A DNA stretch of 64,000 bases from contig JBJXFF010000052.1 of NCBI GenBank assembly GCA_046153945.1, forward strand, positions 1 to 64,000. The letters are read 5' to 3'. Source of the DNA: SXOA01 sp046153945 (GTDB lineage Bacteria; Planctomycetota; Planctomycetia; Pirellulales; Pirellulaceae). The position numbers and the translations under genes were made by a program. Under the pieces are notes generated by a model. The model was not told the DNA's origin. It worked only from the letters and a program-made list of their open reading frames with translations, and ran no database searches. This document shows, piece by piece, positions 1-7,933 of the stretch (its first letter is position 1; every line of letters begins with the position of its first letter).

Positions 1-1454
1 TCATCGATGCCAACGAAATCTTTCTGAAGACCCTGGGGTACACTCTCGAGGAAGTGAAGGGGCAGCGTCACAGCATGTTTGTCGACGAGGGAACCCGCAT
101 GAGCGCGGAGTATCGCGACCATTGGCAACGGCTGAACCGCGGCGAATTCGTGTCCGGTGAATTTCGTCGTTTTGCCAAAGGAGGGCGTGAGATCTATATC
201 CAAGGCATCTACAGCCCCATCCTCGATAAGAATGGCAAGCCTTTTAAGTTTGTCAAATTCGCGACTGATGTGACCGAAGCCAATCGCCGCAATGCCGATT
301 ATCAAGGCCAGGTGGCGGCGATCGGGCGAGTTCAGGCAGTGGTCGAATTCGGCTTGGATGGAGTGATCGCCAATGCCAACGAGAACTTCTTGAAGGCGAT
401 GGGTTACCGGCTGGAGGAAATTCAGGGGAAGCATCACAGCCTGTTCGTTGATCCCAACCATGCGGCCAGTGCCGAATACAAGCAATTCTGGCTCGACCTG
501 GCGGCCGGCAAGGAGCAGACGGGGAGATTCCGACGTGTTGGCAAGGGTGGGCAAGAGGTTTGGATTCAGGGATCGTATTTTCCCATTCTTGACTTCGCGG
601 GACGGCCGGTCAAAGTGGTCAAATACGCCACGAACATCAGTCAACTCAAGCAAGTTGAAGTGGCGCTGGAAAGCACCGTGCAGACCCTGGCCAGCGCGGC
701 TCAGGAGTTGACATCAGTCAGCCAGCAGATGGCCTCGAACTCGGAGGAGACTGCCTCGCAAGCCAGCGTCGTCTCCGCGGCGGCAGAGCAAGTGAGCCGC
801 AACGTGGGAACCGTGGCAAGTGCCGCGGAGGAAATGGGGGCCAGCATTAAGGAGATTGCGAAAAATGCCAATGAAGCGGCCCGGGTCGCTACGTCCGCGG
901 TAAAGGTAGCAGAAAAGACGAACGCCACCGTTTCCAAACTGGGTGAAAGCAGCGCGGAGATTGGCAACGTCATTAAGGTGATTACGTCCATCGCACAACA
1001 GACCAACTTGCTGGCCCTCAACGCCACCATCGAAGCTGCTCGGGCGGGCGAAGCGGGCAAGGGATTCGCCGTAGTTGCCAACGAGGTGAAAGAACTCGCT
1101 AAGCAAACTGCCAAGGCGACCGAGGACATCGGCCGAAAGATCGAGGCGATTCAGGCGGATACCAAGGGTGCCGTCGATGCGATTGCCCAGATTGGGACCA
1201 TTATCAGCCACATCAACGACATTCAGAGCACAATCGCCAGCGCCGTTGAAGAGCAAACGGCGACCACTGCCGAGATCTCGCGCAACGTCGGTGAAGCCGC
1301 TTTGGGAAGCCGTGAAATTGCCCAGAACGTCATGGGAGTGGCCCAGGCCGCCCGCAGCACGACGGAAGGGGCCTCCAACACCAAGAGTTCGGCGGACGAA
1401 CTCGCCAAAATGGCGGTCGAATTGCAGCGGCTGGTGACGAAGCTCAAGGGTTGA
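1..1454 (+). CDS. Soluble PAS-PAS methyl-accepting chemotaxis receptor (5' partial)
   Basis: This is a cytoplasmic-type chemoreceptor whose beginning lies before the window; the reading frame is open from base 3. The visible 483 residues hold most of one PAS domain, a second closely similar PAS domain (about residues 100-210), and then an MCP signalling domain with the conserved hairpin tip QQTNLLALNATIEAARAGE. The two PAS domains share YxLEEIxGxxHSxFVD and FRRxxKGGxExxIQGxYxPI blocks, so they look like an internal duplication. No membrane segment or HAMP domain is visible. That resembles BdlA-like soluble receptors that sense a cofactor or internal state. It should signal through a CheA/CheW pair not present here. 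It heads a chemotaxis gene cluster. A GTG at 54 is an internal codon, not the start. Confidence 0.93.
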   Translation, partial: IDANEIFLKTLGYTLEEVKGQRHSMFVDEGTRMSAEYRDHWQRLNRGEFVSGEFRRFAKGGREIYIQGIYSPILDKNGKPFKFVKFATDVTEANRRNADYQGQVAAIGRVQAVVEFGLDGVIANANENFLKAMGYRLEEIQGKHHSLFVDPNHAASAEYKQFWLDLAAGKEQTGRFRRVGKGGQEVWIQGSYFPILDFAGRPVKVVKYATNISQLKQVEVALESTVQTLASAAQELTSVSQQMASNSEETASQASVVSAAAEQVSRNVGTVASAAEEMGASIKEIAKNANEAARVATSAVKVAEKTNATVSKLGESSAEIGNVIKVITSIAQQTNLLALNATIEAARAGEAGKGFAVVANEVKELAKQTAKATEDIGRKIEAIQADTKGAVDAIAQIGTIISHINDIQSTIASAVEEQTATTAEISRNVGEAALGSREIAQNVMGVAQAARSTTEGASNTKSSADELAKMAVELQRLVTKLKG

Positions 1455-1554
1455 CATCCGTCCGGGAATGGGGAGATTCAAGGTACGCACTTCAGCGCGA
1501 CGTTCGCCAATTTACAACGCGGGCCGAGACGATATTCCGCGGGAAGCTCACGCA

Positions 1555-1926
1555 ATGCAGGCTTTGGTAATCGACGACTCCCGAGCAGTGCGGATGCTTA
1601 TTGGCAAAATCCTTCGCGAGCAGGGATTTGAGGTCTCCGATGCCGGCGACGGCCAGCAGGGACTCGACAAGCTTCGGGAGAATCCGGAAATCGGACTGGT
1701 TCTCGTGGACTGGAACATGCCAGTGATGGATGGACTGGAGTTCATCCAGGCCGTGCGGCGAGTCCGGTCTTGGGATGCCGTGCGGATCGTCATGGTCACC
1801 ACCGAAACGGAAAGCGAACAAGTACAGCGGGCGATTACGGCCGGTGCCAATGAATATGTGATGAAGCCCTTCACTCCGGAAGTGTTGGTCGCCAAGCTCT
1901 CCATGCTGGGAGCCTTTGAGGAATAG
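1555..1926 (+). CDS. cheY: CheY-like single-domain response regulator
   Basis: A stand-alone receiver domain of 123 residues that probably carries phosphate from CheA to the motor or another target. The acidic pair D7-D8, the phosphoacceptor D52 (LVDWNMPVMDG), T82/T83 and K104 (MKPF) are all in place. The frame is open upstream to 1468, but the ATG at 1555 gives the normal CheY length and begins right at the first beta strand (MQALVIDDS), with a GGGAAG-like ribosome site before it. It ends just before the cheB start, so the two genes are co-transcribed. CheY is the natural reading from this context; a pilus-type receiver cannot be excluded by sequence alone. Confidence 0.9.
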   Translation: MQALVIDDSRAVRMLIGKILREQGFEVSDAGDGQQGLDKLRENPEIGLVLVDWNMPVMDGLEFIQAVRRVRSWDAVRIVMVTTETESEQVQRAITAGANEYVMKPFTPEVLVAKLSMLGAFEE

Positions 1927-1930
1927 GACT

Positions 1931-2992
1931 ATGGAGAAGATTCGGGTGCTCGTCGTGGACGATTCGATCGTCGTGCGGCGAGTCGTCATGGAAGAACTCA
2001 CTGCGCAGCCCGACATCGAAGTCGCCGGCTCGGCATCCAATGGGCTGATCGCGCTGGACCAGATGAAGCAGCTCAATCCGGATTTGGTCATTCTCGACAT
2101 CGAGATGCCGGTGATGGACGGGCTGACGACTCTGACGCATCTTCGTGAGAGCCATCCTAAAACGCCGGTGATCATGTTCAGTTCGCTCACCGAGCTCGGG
2201 GCAGCGGCCACGCTGGAAGCGCTATCGCGCGGTGCCTCCGACTTTTTCGCCAAACCGGGTGGATCGGGAGGACTTGAAGCTTCGCGCAAGGTGCTCCAGG
2301 CCGAATTGATTCCAGCGATTCGTGCCCTCTGCGCCCGCAAGTTGCCGGCTGCTGTCCTGAAAAAGACTCCGGCACCGAAAGTGCCGCTCCGGGCGTCGGC
2401 GGCGAATTCACGAATCGATTTGCTGGCGATTGGTGCTTCGACAGGGGGCCCCAATGCGCTGGCCGAAATATTCGGCTCGCTGCCGGCTGACTTTCCGATT
2501 CCCATAGTCGTGGTGCAGCATATGCCCCCTATGTTCACGCAAATGCTTGCCGAGCGGCTCTCGAAAAACTCGGAAATTCCGACCGTGGAGGCGAAATCGG
2601 GAAACGCACTTGAGCCTGGCAAAGCCTGGGTGGCTCCCGGGGACCATCATCTCATTGTGGTTCGCGACGGGGAACGTTTTCGCACCAAGACCCACCAAGA
2701 GCCGCACGAGAACGCCTGTCGTCCGGCAGTGGACCCACTCTTCCGATCCGTCGCCAGTGGTTTCGGCGGCAATTGCCTGGCCGTCGTTCTCACGGGGATG
2801 GGTCAAGACGGCCTTCGCGGTTGCGAGGCGATTCGGGCCGCCGGCGGTCAGGTTCTAGCCCAGGATGAAGCCTCCAGTGTCGTCTGGGGAATGCCCGGCT
2901 TCGTCGCGCGGGCGGGGCTCGCCGACAAGGTCGTGCCACTTCCCATGATGGCCGGAGAAATCACTCGCCGCGTGAGAACAGGCGGTGGTTGA
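1931..2992 (+). CDS. cheB: CheB chemotaxis methylesterase/glutamine deamidase
   Basis: A 353-residue protein of normal family length that removes methyl groups from chemoreceptor glutamates when its receiver is phosphorylated. The receiver spans about residues 4-120 with phosphoacceptor D56 (ILDIEMPVMDG). A linker follows, then the catalytic domain from about 160 with the triad S170 (GASTGG), H197 (VVQHM) and D293 (GMGQDG). The ATG at 1931 was chosen because it starts exactly at the first receiver strand and lies 4 bases after the cheY stop. The 3' end overlaps the start of cheR by 8 bases, which suggests translational coupling. All catalytic residues are present, so it should be active. Confidence 0.96.
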   Translation: MEKIRVLVVDDSIVVRRVVMEELTAQPDIEVAGSASNGLIALDQMKQLNPDLVILDIEMPVMDGLTTLTHLRESHPKTPVIMFSSLTELGAAATLEALSRGASDFFAKPGGSGGLEASRKVLQAELIPAIRALCARKLPAAVLKKTPAPKVPLRASAANSRIDLLAIGASTGGPNALAEIFGSLPADFPIPIVVVQHMPPMFTQMLAERLSKNSEIPTVEAKSGNALEPGKAWVAPGDHHLIVVRDGERFRTKTHQEPHENACRPAVDPLFRSVASGFGGNCLAVVLTGMGQDGLRGCEAIRAAGGQVLAQDEASSVVWGMPGFVARAGLADKVVPLPMMAGEITRRVRTGGG

Positions 2993-3818
2993 GTCCAATG
3001 TTTCGTCGTCCGATTTCGCCTTTGTCGCCAGGCTGCTGCGCGATCAATGCGCACTGGTCCTTGAACCGGGCAAGGAATATCTGGTCAAAGCGAGGCTGAC
3101 GCCGTTGGCTCAAAAGCATGGCCTGGCAAGTATCGCCCAGTTGCTCGACCGCCTCCGCGGAGGCAGCGACAGCAGCCTTCAGGCCGAAGTCGTGGAGGCG
3201 ATGGTCACCACGGAAACTTCGTTTTTTCGGGACATTCACCCTTTCGAGACGCTGAAAAAAACAGTTCTGCCAGAGCTCATCGAGCTTCGCCAAAACCAGC
3301 GTCAGCTAAACATCTGGTGCGCCGCCAGTTCCAGCGGCCAGGAGCCCTACTCCATCGTACTCCTCCTAAGAGAGTTTTTTCCGGAACTCAGCACCTGGCG
3401 GATCAACCTTTCGGCTACCGACATTTCCCAGGAAATGCTTCAGCGTTCGCGAGCCGGAAGATATTCCCAAGTGGAAGTCAATCGCGGCCTGCCGACTCCG
3501 TTGCTGCTCAAGTGGTTCCGGCAGGAAGGGGCGTGCTGGCAGCTCGACGAGCGGATTCGCAATTCGATTAACTTCACGCATTTAAATCTCGCCCGCCCTT
3601 GGCCGGCTATGCCGCAGTGGGACCTCGTGTTTCTCCGCAACGTCATGATCTATTTCGACAACGACGTCAAGAAGTCCATCCTCGGTCAGGTCTCACGAGT
3701 TCTCTCCAAAGATGGCTTCCTGCTGTTGGGGGGAGCCGAAACAACGCTCAGCCTGGATGACTCATTTCGTCGCGCTGAGAATCTGAAGTCAGGCTTTTAT
3801 CAATTGAAACCCAACTGA
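2985..3818 (+). CDS. cheR: CheR chemotaxis protein methyltransferase
   Basis: Transfers methyl groups from S-adenosylmethionine to receptor glutamates, the opposite of CheB. The protein has 277 residues: a helical N-terminal domain, the TTETSFFRD signature near residue 75, and the SAM-binding motif CAASSSGQEPYS at 112-123. The conserved block around WDLVFLRNVMIYFD lies in the C-terminal half. The start is a GTG that overlaps the end of cheB, giving a family-typical N-terminus; no better start exists nearby. No tetratricopeptide extension or pentapeptide-binding insert stands out. With cheB and the upstream receptor it forms a complete adaptation pair. Confidence 0.95.
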   Translation: MVESNVSSSDFAFVARLLRDQCALVLEPGKEYLVKARLTPLAQKHGLASIAQLLDRLRGGSDSSLQAEVVEAMVTTETSFFRDIHPFETLKKTVLPELIELRQNQRQLNIWCAASSSGQEPYSIVLLLREFFPELSTWRINLSATDISQEMLQRSRAGRYSQVEVNRGLPTPLLLKWFRQEGACWQLDERIRNSINFTHLNLARPWPAMPQWDLVFLRNVMIYFDNDVKKSILGQVSRVLSKDGFLLLGGAETTLSLDDSFRRAENLKSGFYQLKPN

Positions 3819-3852
3819 GATCGTTCTGTTCCTGCCACGGAGAGCCGCCGCC

Positions 3853-4356
3853 ATGAGCGAGTCCAATAATCCATTGATTCCGCCGCCCGAGGTAGTCGAG
3901 GCCTTCACGTCGGCCGCGATAACTACACTTCAAGAATTGATTCAATTGGAAGCGTTTGCCGAGACGACCGATCCTGCTGTCACGGATTTTGCTGGTGAAG
4001 TGGTGTTGGCCACCGTGCGGTTAGAACGCAGCAATCCTGGGATGATGACCTTGGTTATCGAAGGTGAAGTAGCCTGGCAATTGGCTTCGCGCTATTTACC
4101 CGCAAGGTCGCAATTGAACAAGGAGATTATTGACGACGTCGTTGGCGAATTCGCCAACGTAATTGCCGGGCAGGCAAAGACCATCCTCAAGGGAACCCCC
4201 TACCACTTCCTGATGTCCATACCAGTCGTGACCCGATCGGACGGAATTGCTGCTTCGGCGACTATCGTCCCAGGTGCGGTGCTCGTTGCTTCGTTAGGCA
4301 CGGAAGAGGGTAGAGTCTTGGTGTTCGCCAGCGTACCGTCTTGTCCTGGCGGGTAA
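3853..4356 (+). CDS. cheX: CheX-like chemotaxis phosphatase
   Basis: A 167-residue protein of the CheC/CheX/FliY phosphatase family, which dephosphorylates CheY-P. The family signature is visible as DVVGEFANVIAGQAKT (residues about 96-111), which holds the E-x2-N pair used to position CheY-P and water. A second E-x2-N motif of the CheC type is not evident, so CheX fits better than CheC. The start ATG follows cheR by 34 bases, and the gene closes the chemotaxis cluster, which is met by genes on the opposite strand. No CheZ is present, so this is the likely signal-termination enzyme. Confidence 0.85.
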   Translation: MSESNNPLIPPPEVVEAFTSAAITTLQELIQLEAFAETTDPAVTDFAGEVVLATVRLERSNPGMMTLVIEGEVAWQLASRYLPARSQLNKEIIDDVVGEFANVIAGQAKTILKGTPYHFLMSIPVVTRSDGIAASATIVPGAVLVASLGTEEGRVLVFASVPSCPGG

Positions 4357-4416
4357 GGCCCTTTCGCAGGCTTGCCGGTAGCGTTGTCGCAAAGTGATTG
4401 GAGAGGGAAAAAGGGG

Positions 4417-4914
4417 TTAGGGTGCGGTATCGCTCTTGGTCGCTGGGGGATGATGCTGTTGGGCCGCCAGTCGGGCTGCTTGCTGGCGGTATTTTTCGTG
4501 CGTTTCCAGGTCAAACGGCTCGTGGTTTTCGAGGCCCGGGACTCCACGGTACTGGGCCTGGCAGCGGTAGCACTGCAATTGGTTGCCCACAAAGATGTAA
4601 AGCACGAGGTCAATGAAGGCCGCGAGAAAGAGGGTCCCGTAAGTCCACCAGGGCATGTGCAGATACCAGAAAATGGAACTGACCACGGCAGCCAGCACCA
4701 CGATGGCGACCCCAAGGACCTGCGGAAAATCCTTGCGAATGAACAACTCCGTGCTGGGGCAAATCAAGCACTGGGTGATCTGCTTGTCCGTCACGCTGCC
4801 GGCGAGGACGGGGAATTTGGCACCGCAGCGGGAGCAAGGGATTGCCGGAGAACTTTGGTCGAATTCGGCGATCGCCGGCTGATCGCAAGTCGGGCAGCGG
4901 AAGATGACGTTCAT
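4417..4914 (-). CDS. Membrane protein with N-terminal zinc ribbon, function unknown
   Basis: A 165-residue protein. The N-terminus has paired CxxC knuckles (RCPTC near residue 6 and CSRC near 27) followed by a further CLIC, typical of zinc ribbons. Two hydrophobic segments follow (VLGVAIVVLAAVVSSIFW and WWTYGTLFLAAFIDLVLYIF), then another CYRC pair and a charged tail. The ATG at 4914 was chosen because it starts directly at the ribbon; the frame extends to a GTG at 4941 inside the upstream gene. It starts 8 bases after the preceding membrane gene and is co-transcribed with it and folE. No family with a known function was recognised. Confidence 0.75.
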   Translation of the reverse strand: MNVIFRCPTCDQPAIAEFDQSSPAIPCSRCGAKFPVLAGSVTDKQITQCLICPSTELFIRKDFPQVLGVAIVVLAAVVSSIFWYLHMPWWTYGTLFLAAFIDLVLYIFVGNQLQCYRCQAQYRGVPGLENHEPFDLETHEKYRQQAARLAAQQHHPPATKSDTAP

Positions 4915-4921
4915 CGAGAAA

Positions 4922-5719
4922 TTATAACGGGTACCCCCCACGGACGGACATGAGCTGCGCGGTGAGTTCGCCGATGAACGCCAGGATCATGCTGGCGTAC
5001 AGAATGCCCGTGGCGCTTTGAGTATTTGGGATTTTGAGCGTCAGCCAGGTCATCCAGGCCAGGCCGAGAGTGCCGATGAGTCCCGCCAGCCAGCGGAGGC
5101 TCAGAAAGACCAGCCACGAGAGCGAAAGATTCCCCGTCAGCGACAGCCGATGCGCCTCCAGCCCCGCGCAGACGCCGGCTAGGAACATCCGAATCACAAT
5201 GGCCGCCCCCATGAACAGGACCAACCGTTGCAGCGGAGCGAGCTTCATCGACGGCGTGTTGAGGTACCAGTGCCCCAGCAGCATCGCGGTGGTGATCGAG
5301 CCGAGGACCAGGCTGCCGCTGATGCGATCGAGCGTCCCCAGGATGGTGATGCCGCCAGCCGACTCCGCGAGCGGCAGCAGCATTCCCGCCAAAGCAATCC
5401 CGGCGACAATCCAGATTGCCGCTTTGCCGGGGCGAGCCGCTTCGTACATCCAGATGACCGCGCCGACGTAACTGACCACGGCAGAGCCGACGGCCAATCC
5501 GAGTTGCCACCACCAGAGACTGCTGGTTTCTGGCGACGAGAGATGCCTAGTCGTATAAATCGCCGGCACCGCGAACGTGCAGATCCCCATCAGCACCCAG
5601 AGGTGAATCCGATAGAAGCCGCTGGTGACCAAACGGCTGGGGGTGATCCCCATGGAGACCGCGATGCCGAAGGTGAGGCGGAAGAGAAACTCAACCAGGA
5701 TTTGCCAGATTGCGTCCAC
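4922..5719 (-). CDS. Polytopic membrane protein, function unknown
   Basis: A 265-residue, very hydrophobic protein with about seven or eight predicted membrane segments (for example AVVSYVGAVIWMYEA, AAIWIVAGIALAGMLLPLA, LAGLIGTLGLAWMTWLTL). There is no signal peptide cleavage site and no recognisable catalytic motif. The start is a GTG with an AGG-type ribosome site lying over the end of folE; the spacing to the folE stop is 5 bases, so it is translated from the same message. The product next in the operon also has membrane segments plus a zinc ribbon. The function cannot be inferred; a link to folate or GTP metabolism rests only on position. Confidence 0.75.
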   Translation of the reverse strand: MDAIWQILVEFLFRLTFGIAVSMGITPSRLVTSGFYRIHLWVLMGICTFAVPAIYTTRHLSSPETSSLWWWQLGLAVGSAVVSYVGAVIWMYEAARPGKAAIWIVAGIALAGMLLPLAESAGGITILGTLDRISGSLVLGSITTAMLLGHWYLNTPSMKLAPLQRLVLFMGAAIVIRMFLAGVCAGLEAHRLSLTGNLSLSWLVFLSLRWLAGLIGTLGLAWMTWLTLKIPNTQSATGILYASMILAFIGELTAQLMSVRGGYPL

Positions 5720-5724
5720 GGAAC

Positions 5725-6390
5725 CTACCGCCGGTTCCCGTAAATGAGCTGCAGCACCTCCGCCCGGGACGAGACGTTGCTTCGGAAGAGTCCCTTGAGA
5801 GCCGAGGTGACCATGCTGCTGCCCGGCTTTTTGATGCCGCGCATGGTCATGCAGCTATGGGAAGCTTCGATGACGACGGCTACTCCTTTGGCCCCAAGTT
5901 CTTCGACGAGCATCATGGCGATGTCTTCGGTCATTCGCTCCTGCACCTGAGGACGGCGGGAGACTACTTCCACCACGCGGGCCAATTTCGAGAGGCCGAC
6001 TACTTTGCCGTTCGGCACATAGGCGACATGAGCCTGCCCCATGAACGGCAGCAGATGGTGTTCGCACATGCTGCAAAAGCTGATGTCTCGAACGAGAACC
6101 ACTTCGTCATATTGCTCGGTGAAGACTTTTTGCAGATGCTGCCGCGGGTCCACTTTCAGGCCGGCGAACATCTCGGCATACATCCGGGCGACGCGAGCCG
6201 GCGTCTCCAGCAGCCCTTCGCGATTCGGGTCTTCCCCCACCGCGGCCAGGATTTCCTTCACGGCCCGCTCAATCCGCGGCAAATCGACCTGGCCGGTTTC
6301 CAGTTTCAGAGAACCCGACGAAATCCCCGCGTCGAAGGCCATGGCACTGGCCCCGGCACAGTTGGCGGGTTCTTGGGAGGAACTGCTCAT
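5725..6390 (-). CDS. folE: GTP cyclohydrolase I
   Basis: Converts GTP to 7,8-dihydroneopterin triphosphate, the first step of tetrahydrofolate (and possibly queuosine precursor) synthesis. The 221-residue protein has the zinc ligands in SMCEHHLLPF and ASHSCMTMRG, the ETPARVARMY block and the GLSKLARVVEV motif that define the type I enzyme. The first 35 or so residues are a variable extension not needed for activity. It is the first gene of a three-gene minus-strand unit. No folE2-type features are seen. Zinc ligands are intact, so the enzyme should be active. Confidence 0.96.
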   Translation of the reverse strand: MSSSSQEPANCAGASAMAFDAGISSGSLKLETGQVDLPRIERAVKEILAAVGEDPNREGLLETPARVARMYAEMFAGLKVDPRQHLQKVFTEQYDEVVLVRDISFCSMCEHHLLPFMGQAHVAYVPNGKVVGLSKLARVVEVVSRRPQVQERMTEDIAMMLVEELGAKGVAVVIEASHSCMTMRGIKKPGSSMVTSALKGLFRSNVSSRAEVLQLIYGNRR

Positions 6391-6552
6391 AGGAAAATGG
6401 TCGAGGTAAAGGGGCGAATTGCATCCTAAGAACGCCGCGAGGCGGGGTCAAGGATGCCGCTCTTCGCTGCTTGCGTGCTATGTCTGTGCCAACTAAAATT
6501 CGTGGTTTCCAATCGTAGCTAACTTGTGCAACTAATTCAGGGGAATGGTCTT

Positions 6553-6717
6553 ATGCTTGGCCGGACTTTCGCACTTGGTCTCTTTTCCATCGCGCTTGCC
6601 GTTGTCGTGTTCTCAGCTGGTTGCAGCGGGCCCGACGCCCCCCCAAAGAAAAGCGGTGGAACTGGCACCGGAACTGGCACGAGTTCGGGCAAATCGCTGA
6701 CCACGGCTGCTCCCTAG
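6553..6717 (+). CDS. Very small predicted lipoprotein
   Basis: A 54-residue product with a hydrophobic signal (LGLFSIALAVVVF) ending in a lipobox-like SAGC at residues 21-24, then a Gly/Thr/Ser-rich tail. The frame extends to a GTG at 6526, but the ATG at 6553 gives a standard signal peptide and has a GGGAATGG-like site upstream. It lies 61 bases before the ABC-transporter substrate-binding lipoprotein on the same strand. It may be an accessory peptide of that transporter, or a decayed lipoprotein. Nothing in the short mature part gives a function. Confidence 0.55.
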   Translation: MLGRTFALGLFSIALAVVVFSAGCSGPDAPPKKSGGTGTGTGTSSGKSLTTAAP

Positions 6718-6778
6718 TTGATGGCTGGTCGATTGGATATCCGCGGCTGTCGCCGCTCCCTCTCTCCGGAGTCCTCTC

Positions 6779-7933
6779 ATGCTGCGTTATCTTACCTGGA
6801 TCGGCCTGCTGGCCGTTCCGCTGCTGCTGGCTGGTTGTGGCGGAGAAGAAAAGGCGAAGGGGGACAAGGAAGGGAGCAAGGGAGCCGCGACTTCGTCAAC
6901 CGACGCGCCCAAAACCACCGCCGGCAAGAAGCGGCTGATCTTTCTTACTAACGGGGACGATCCGTTTTGGGATACCTGCAACGCAGGCCTGCAGGACGGT
7001 GCCAAGCAGATGGAGCTTGAGGCGGCCGGCTACACCGTCATTATGGATAAGGGAAACTTCAAGATCGAAGGCCAGATCGACAAGCTCCGCCAATACGCCA
7101 CTGAGCCGGACATCGTCGGCATCGCCATCAGCGTCGTTCAGGCGGACAACAAGACCATCGCCGACGAGATGAAAAACTTGCAGGCCCAAGGGAAGAAAAT
7201 CATCACCGTGGATGGAGATGTGAATCGAATGCGATTCCGCGATTCACGCACCTACTACATTGGCACGGATAATTTCATCGGTGGCAAAACACTTGGCACG
7301 GCTCTCAACAAAATTCTCGCCGGTCGCAAGGTGACCAAGGGGGGCTACTATCAGTTCGCCGGCTTCACCGACAACGACAACGCCCGCAGCCGCATGAACG
7401 GCGTGCAGGATGGCGTCGGGAAGGACTACGAAGAGCTCGGCCGCAAGCCCGACCAGGGAGACCGCAACAAAGCGGCCGACAACGTCCGCACCGCTCTGGA
7501 CAACGATGAAGAAAAAATCAAAGCACTCGTCGGCATTTGGGCCTATAACGCCCCCGCCATCGCCGATGTTGTGAGCGAGCGGAAGGTGCGGGACAAGGTT
7601 TCCATCGGCACGTTCGATGCCGCCAAGGACGCGATTTCCGCCATGGGTGCCGGCAATATCGATGTGATGGTCGTCCAGAACCCGTTCGACATGGGAGTCC
7701 AAGCCGTTCGGCTCCTCAAGGCAATGTGCGAGAAGGACGAAAAGACGGTCAGGGAGATGTTTCCGAATGAGGGTAAGGACGAAGGGGACATTTACACGAC
7801 GGGATTGCGGGTGGTGGTCCCCGACGATAAATCGCCGGTGAAAGCCGAGGATTTCGATCCCAAAGTGGTCGAATTCATGACGCTGGAGCAGTTCAAGCTG
7901 TGGCTGGCTAAGTACAAACTCGTCAGCTCATGA
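6779..7933 (+). CDS. Sugar ABC transporter substrate-binding lipoprotein (RbsB type)
   Basis: A 384-residue periplasmic binding protein anchored by lipid. The lipobox LLLAGC places the modified cysteine at residue 20, followed by a charged Lys/Gly/Ser linker. The rest matches the periplasmic-binding-protein type 1 fold of the ribose/galactose family: LIFLTNGDDPFWDTCNAGLQ opens the first lobe, and ITVDGDVNRMRFRD and YYIGTDNFIGGK form the sugar-contact region. Its permease and ATPase follow directly, overlapping by 4 bases with the permease (ATGA). The substrate is probably a pentose, hexose or similar polyol; sequence alone does not say which. Confidence 0.92.
   Translation: MLRYLTWIGLLAVPLLLAGCGGEEKAKGDKEGSKGAATSSTDAPKTTAGKKRLIFLTNGDDPFWDTCNAGLQDGAKQMELEAAGYTVIMDKGNFKIEGQIDKLRQYATEPDIVGIAISVVQADNKTIADEMKNLQAQGKKIITVDGDVNRMRFRDSRTYYIGTDNFIGGKTLGTALNKILAGRKVTKGGYYQFAGFTDNDNARSRMNGVQDGVGKDYEELGRKPDQGDRNKAADNVRTALDNDEEKIKALVGIWAYNAPAIADVVSERKVRDKVSIGTFDAAKDAISAMGAGNIDVMVVQNPFDMGVQAVRLLKAMCEKDEKTVREMFPNEGKDEGDIYTTGLRVVVPDDKSPVKAEDFDPKVVEFMTLEQFKLWLAKYKLVSS

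Noticed and set aside
1492..2622. Minus-strand frame opposite cheY and cheB (376 codons)
   Set aside because: Composition is random and it overlaps two certain chemotaxis genes.
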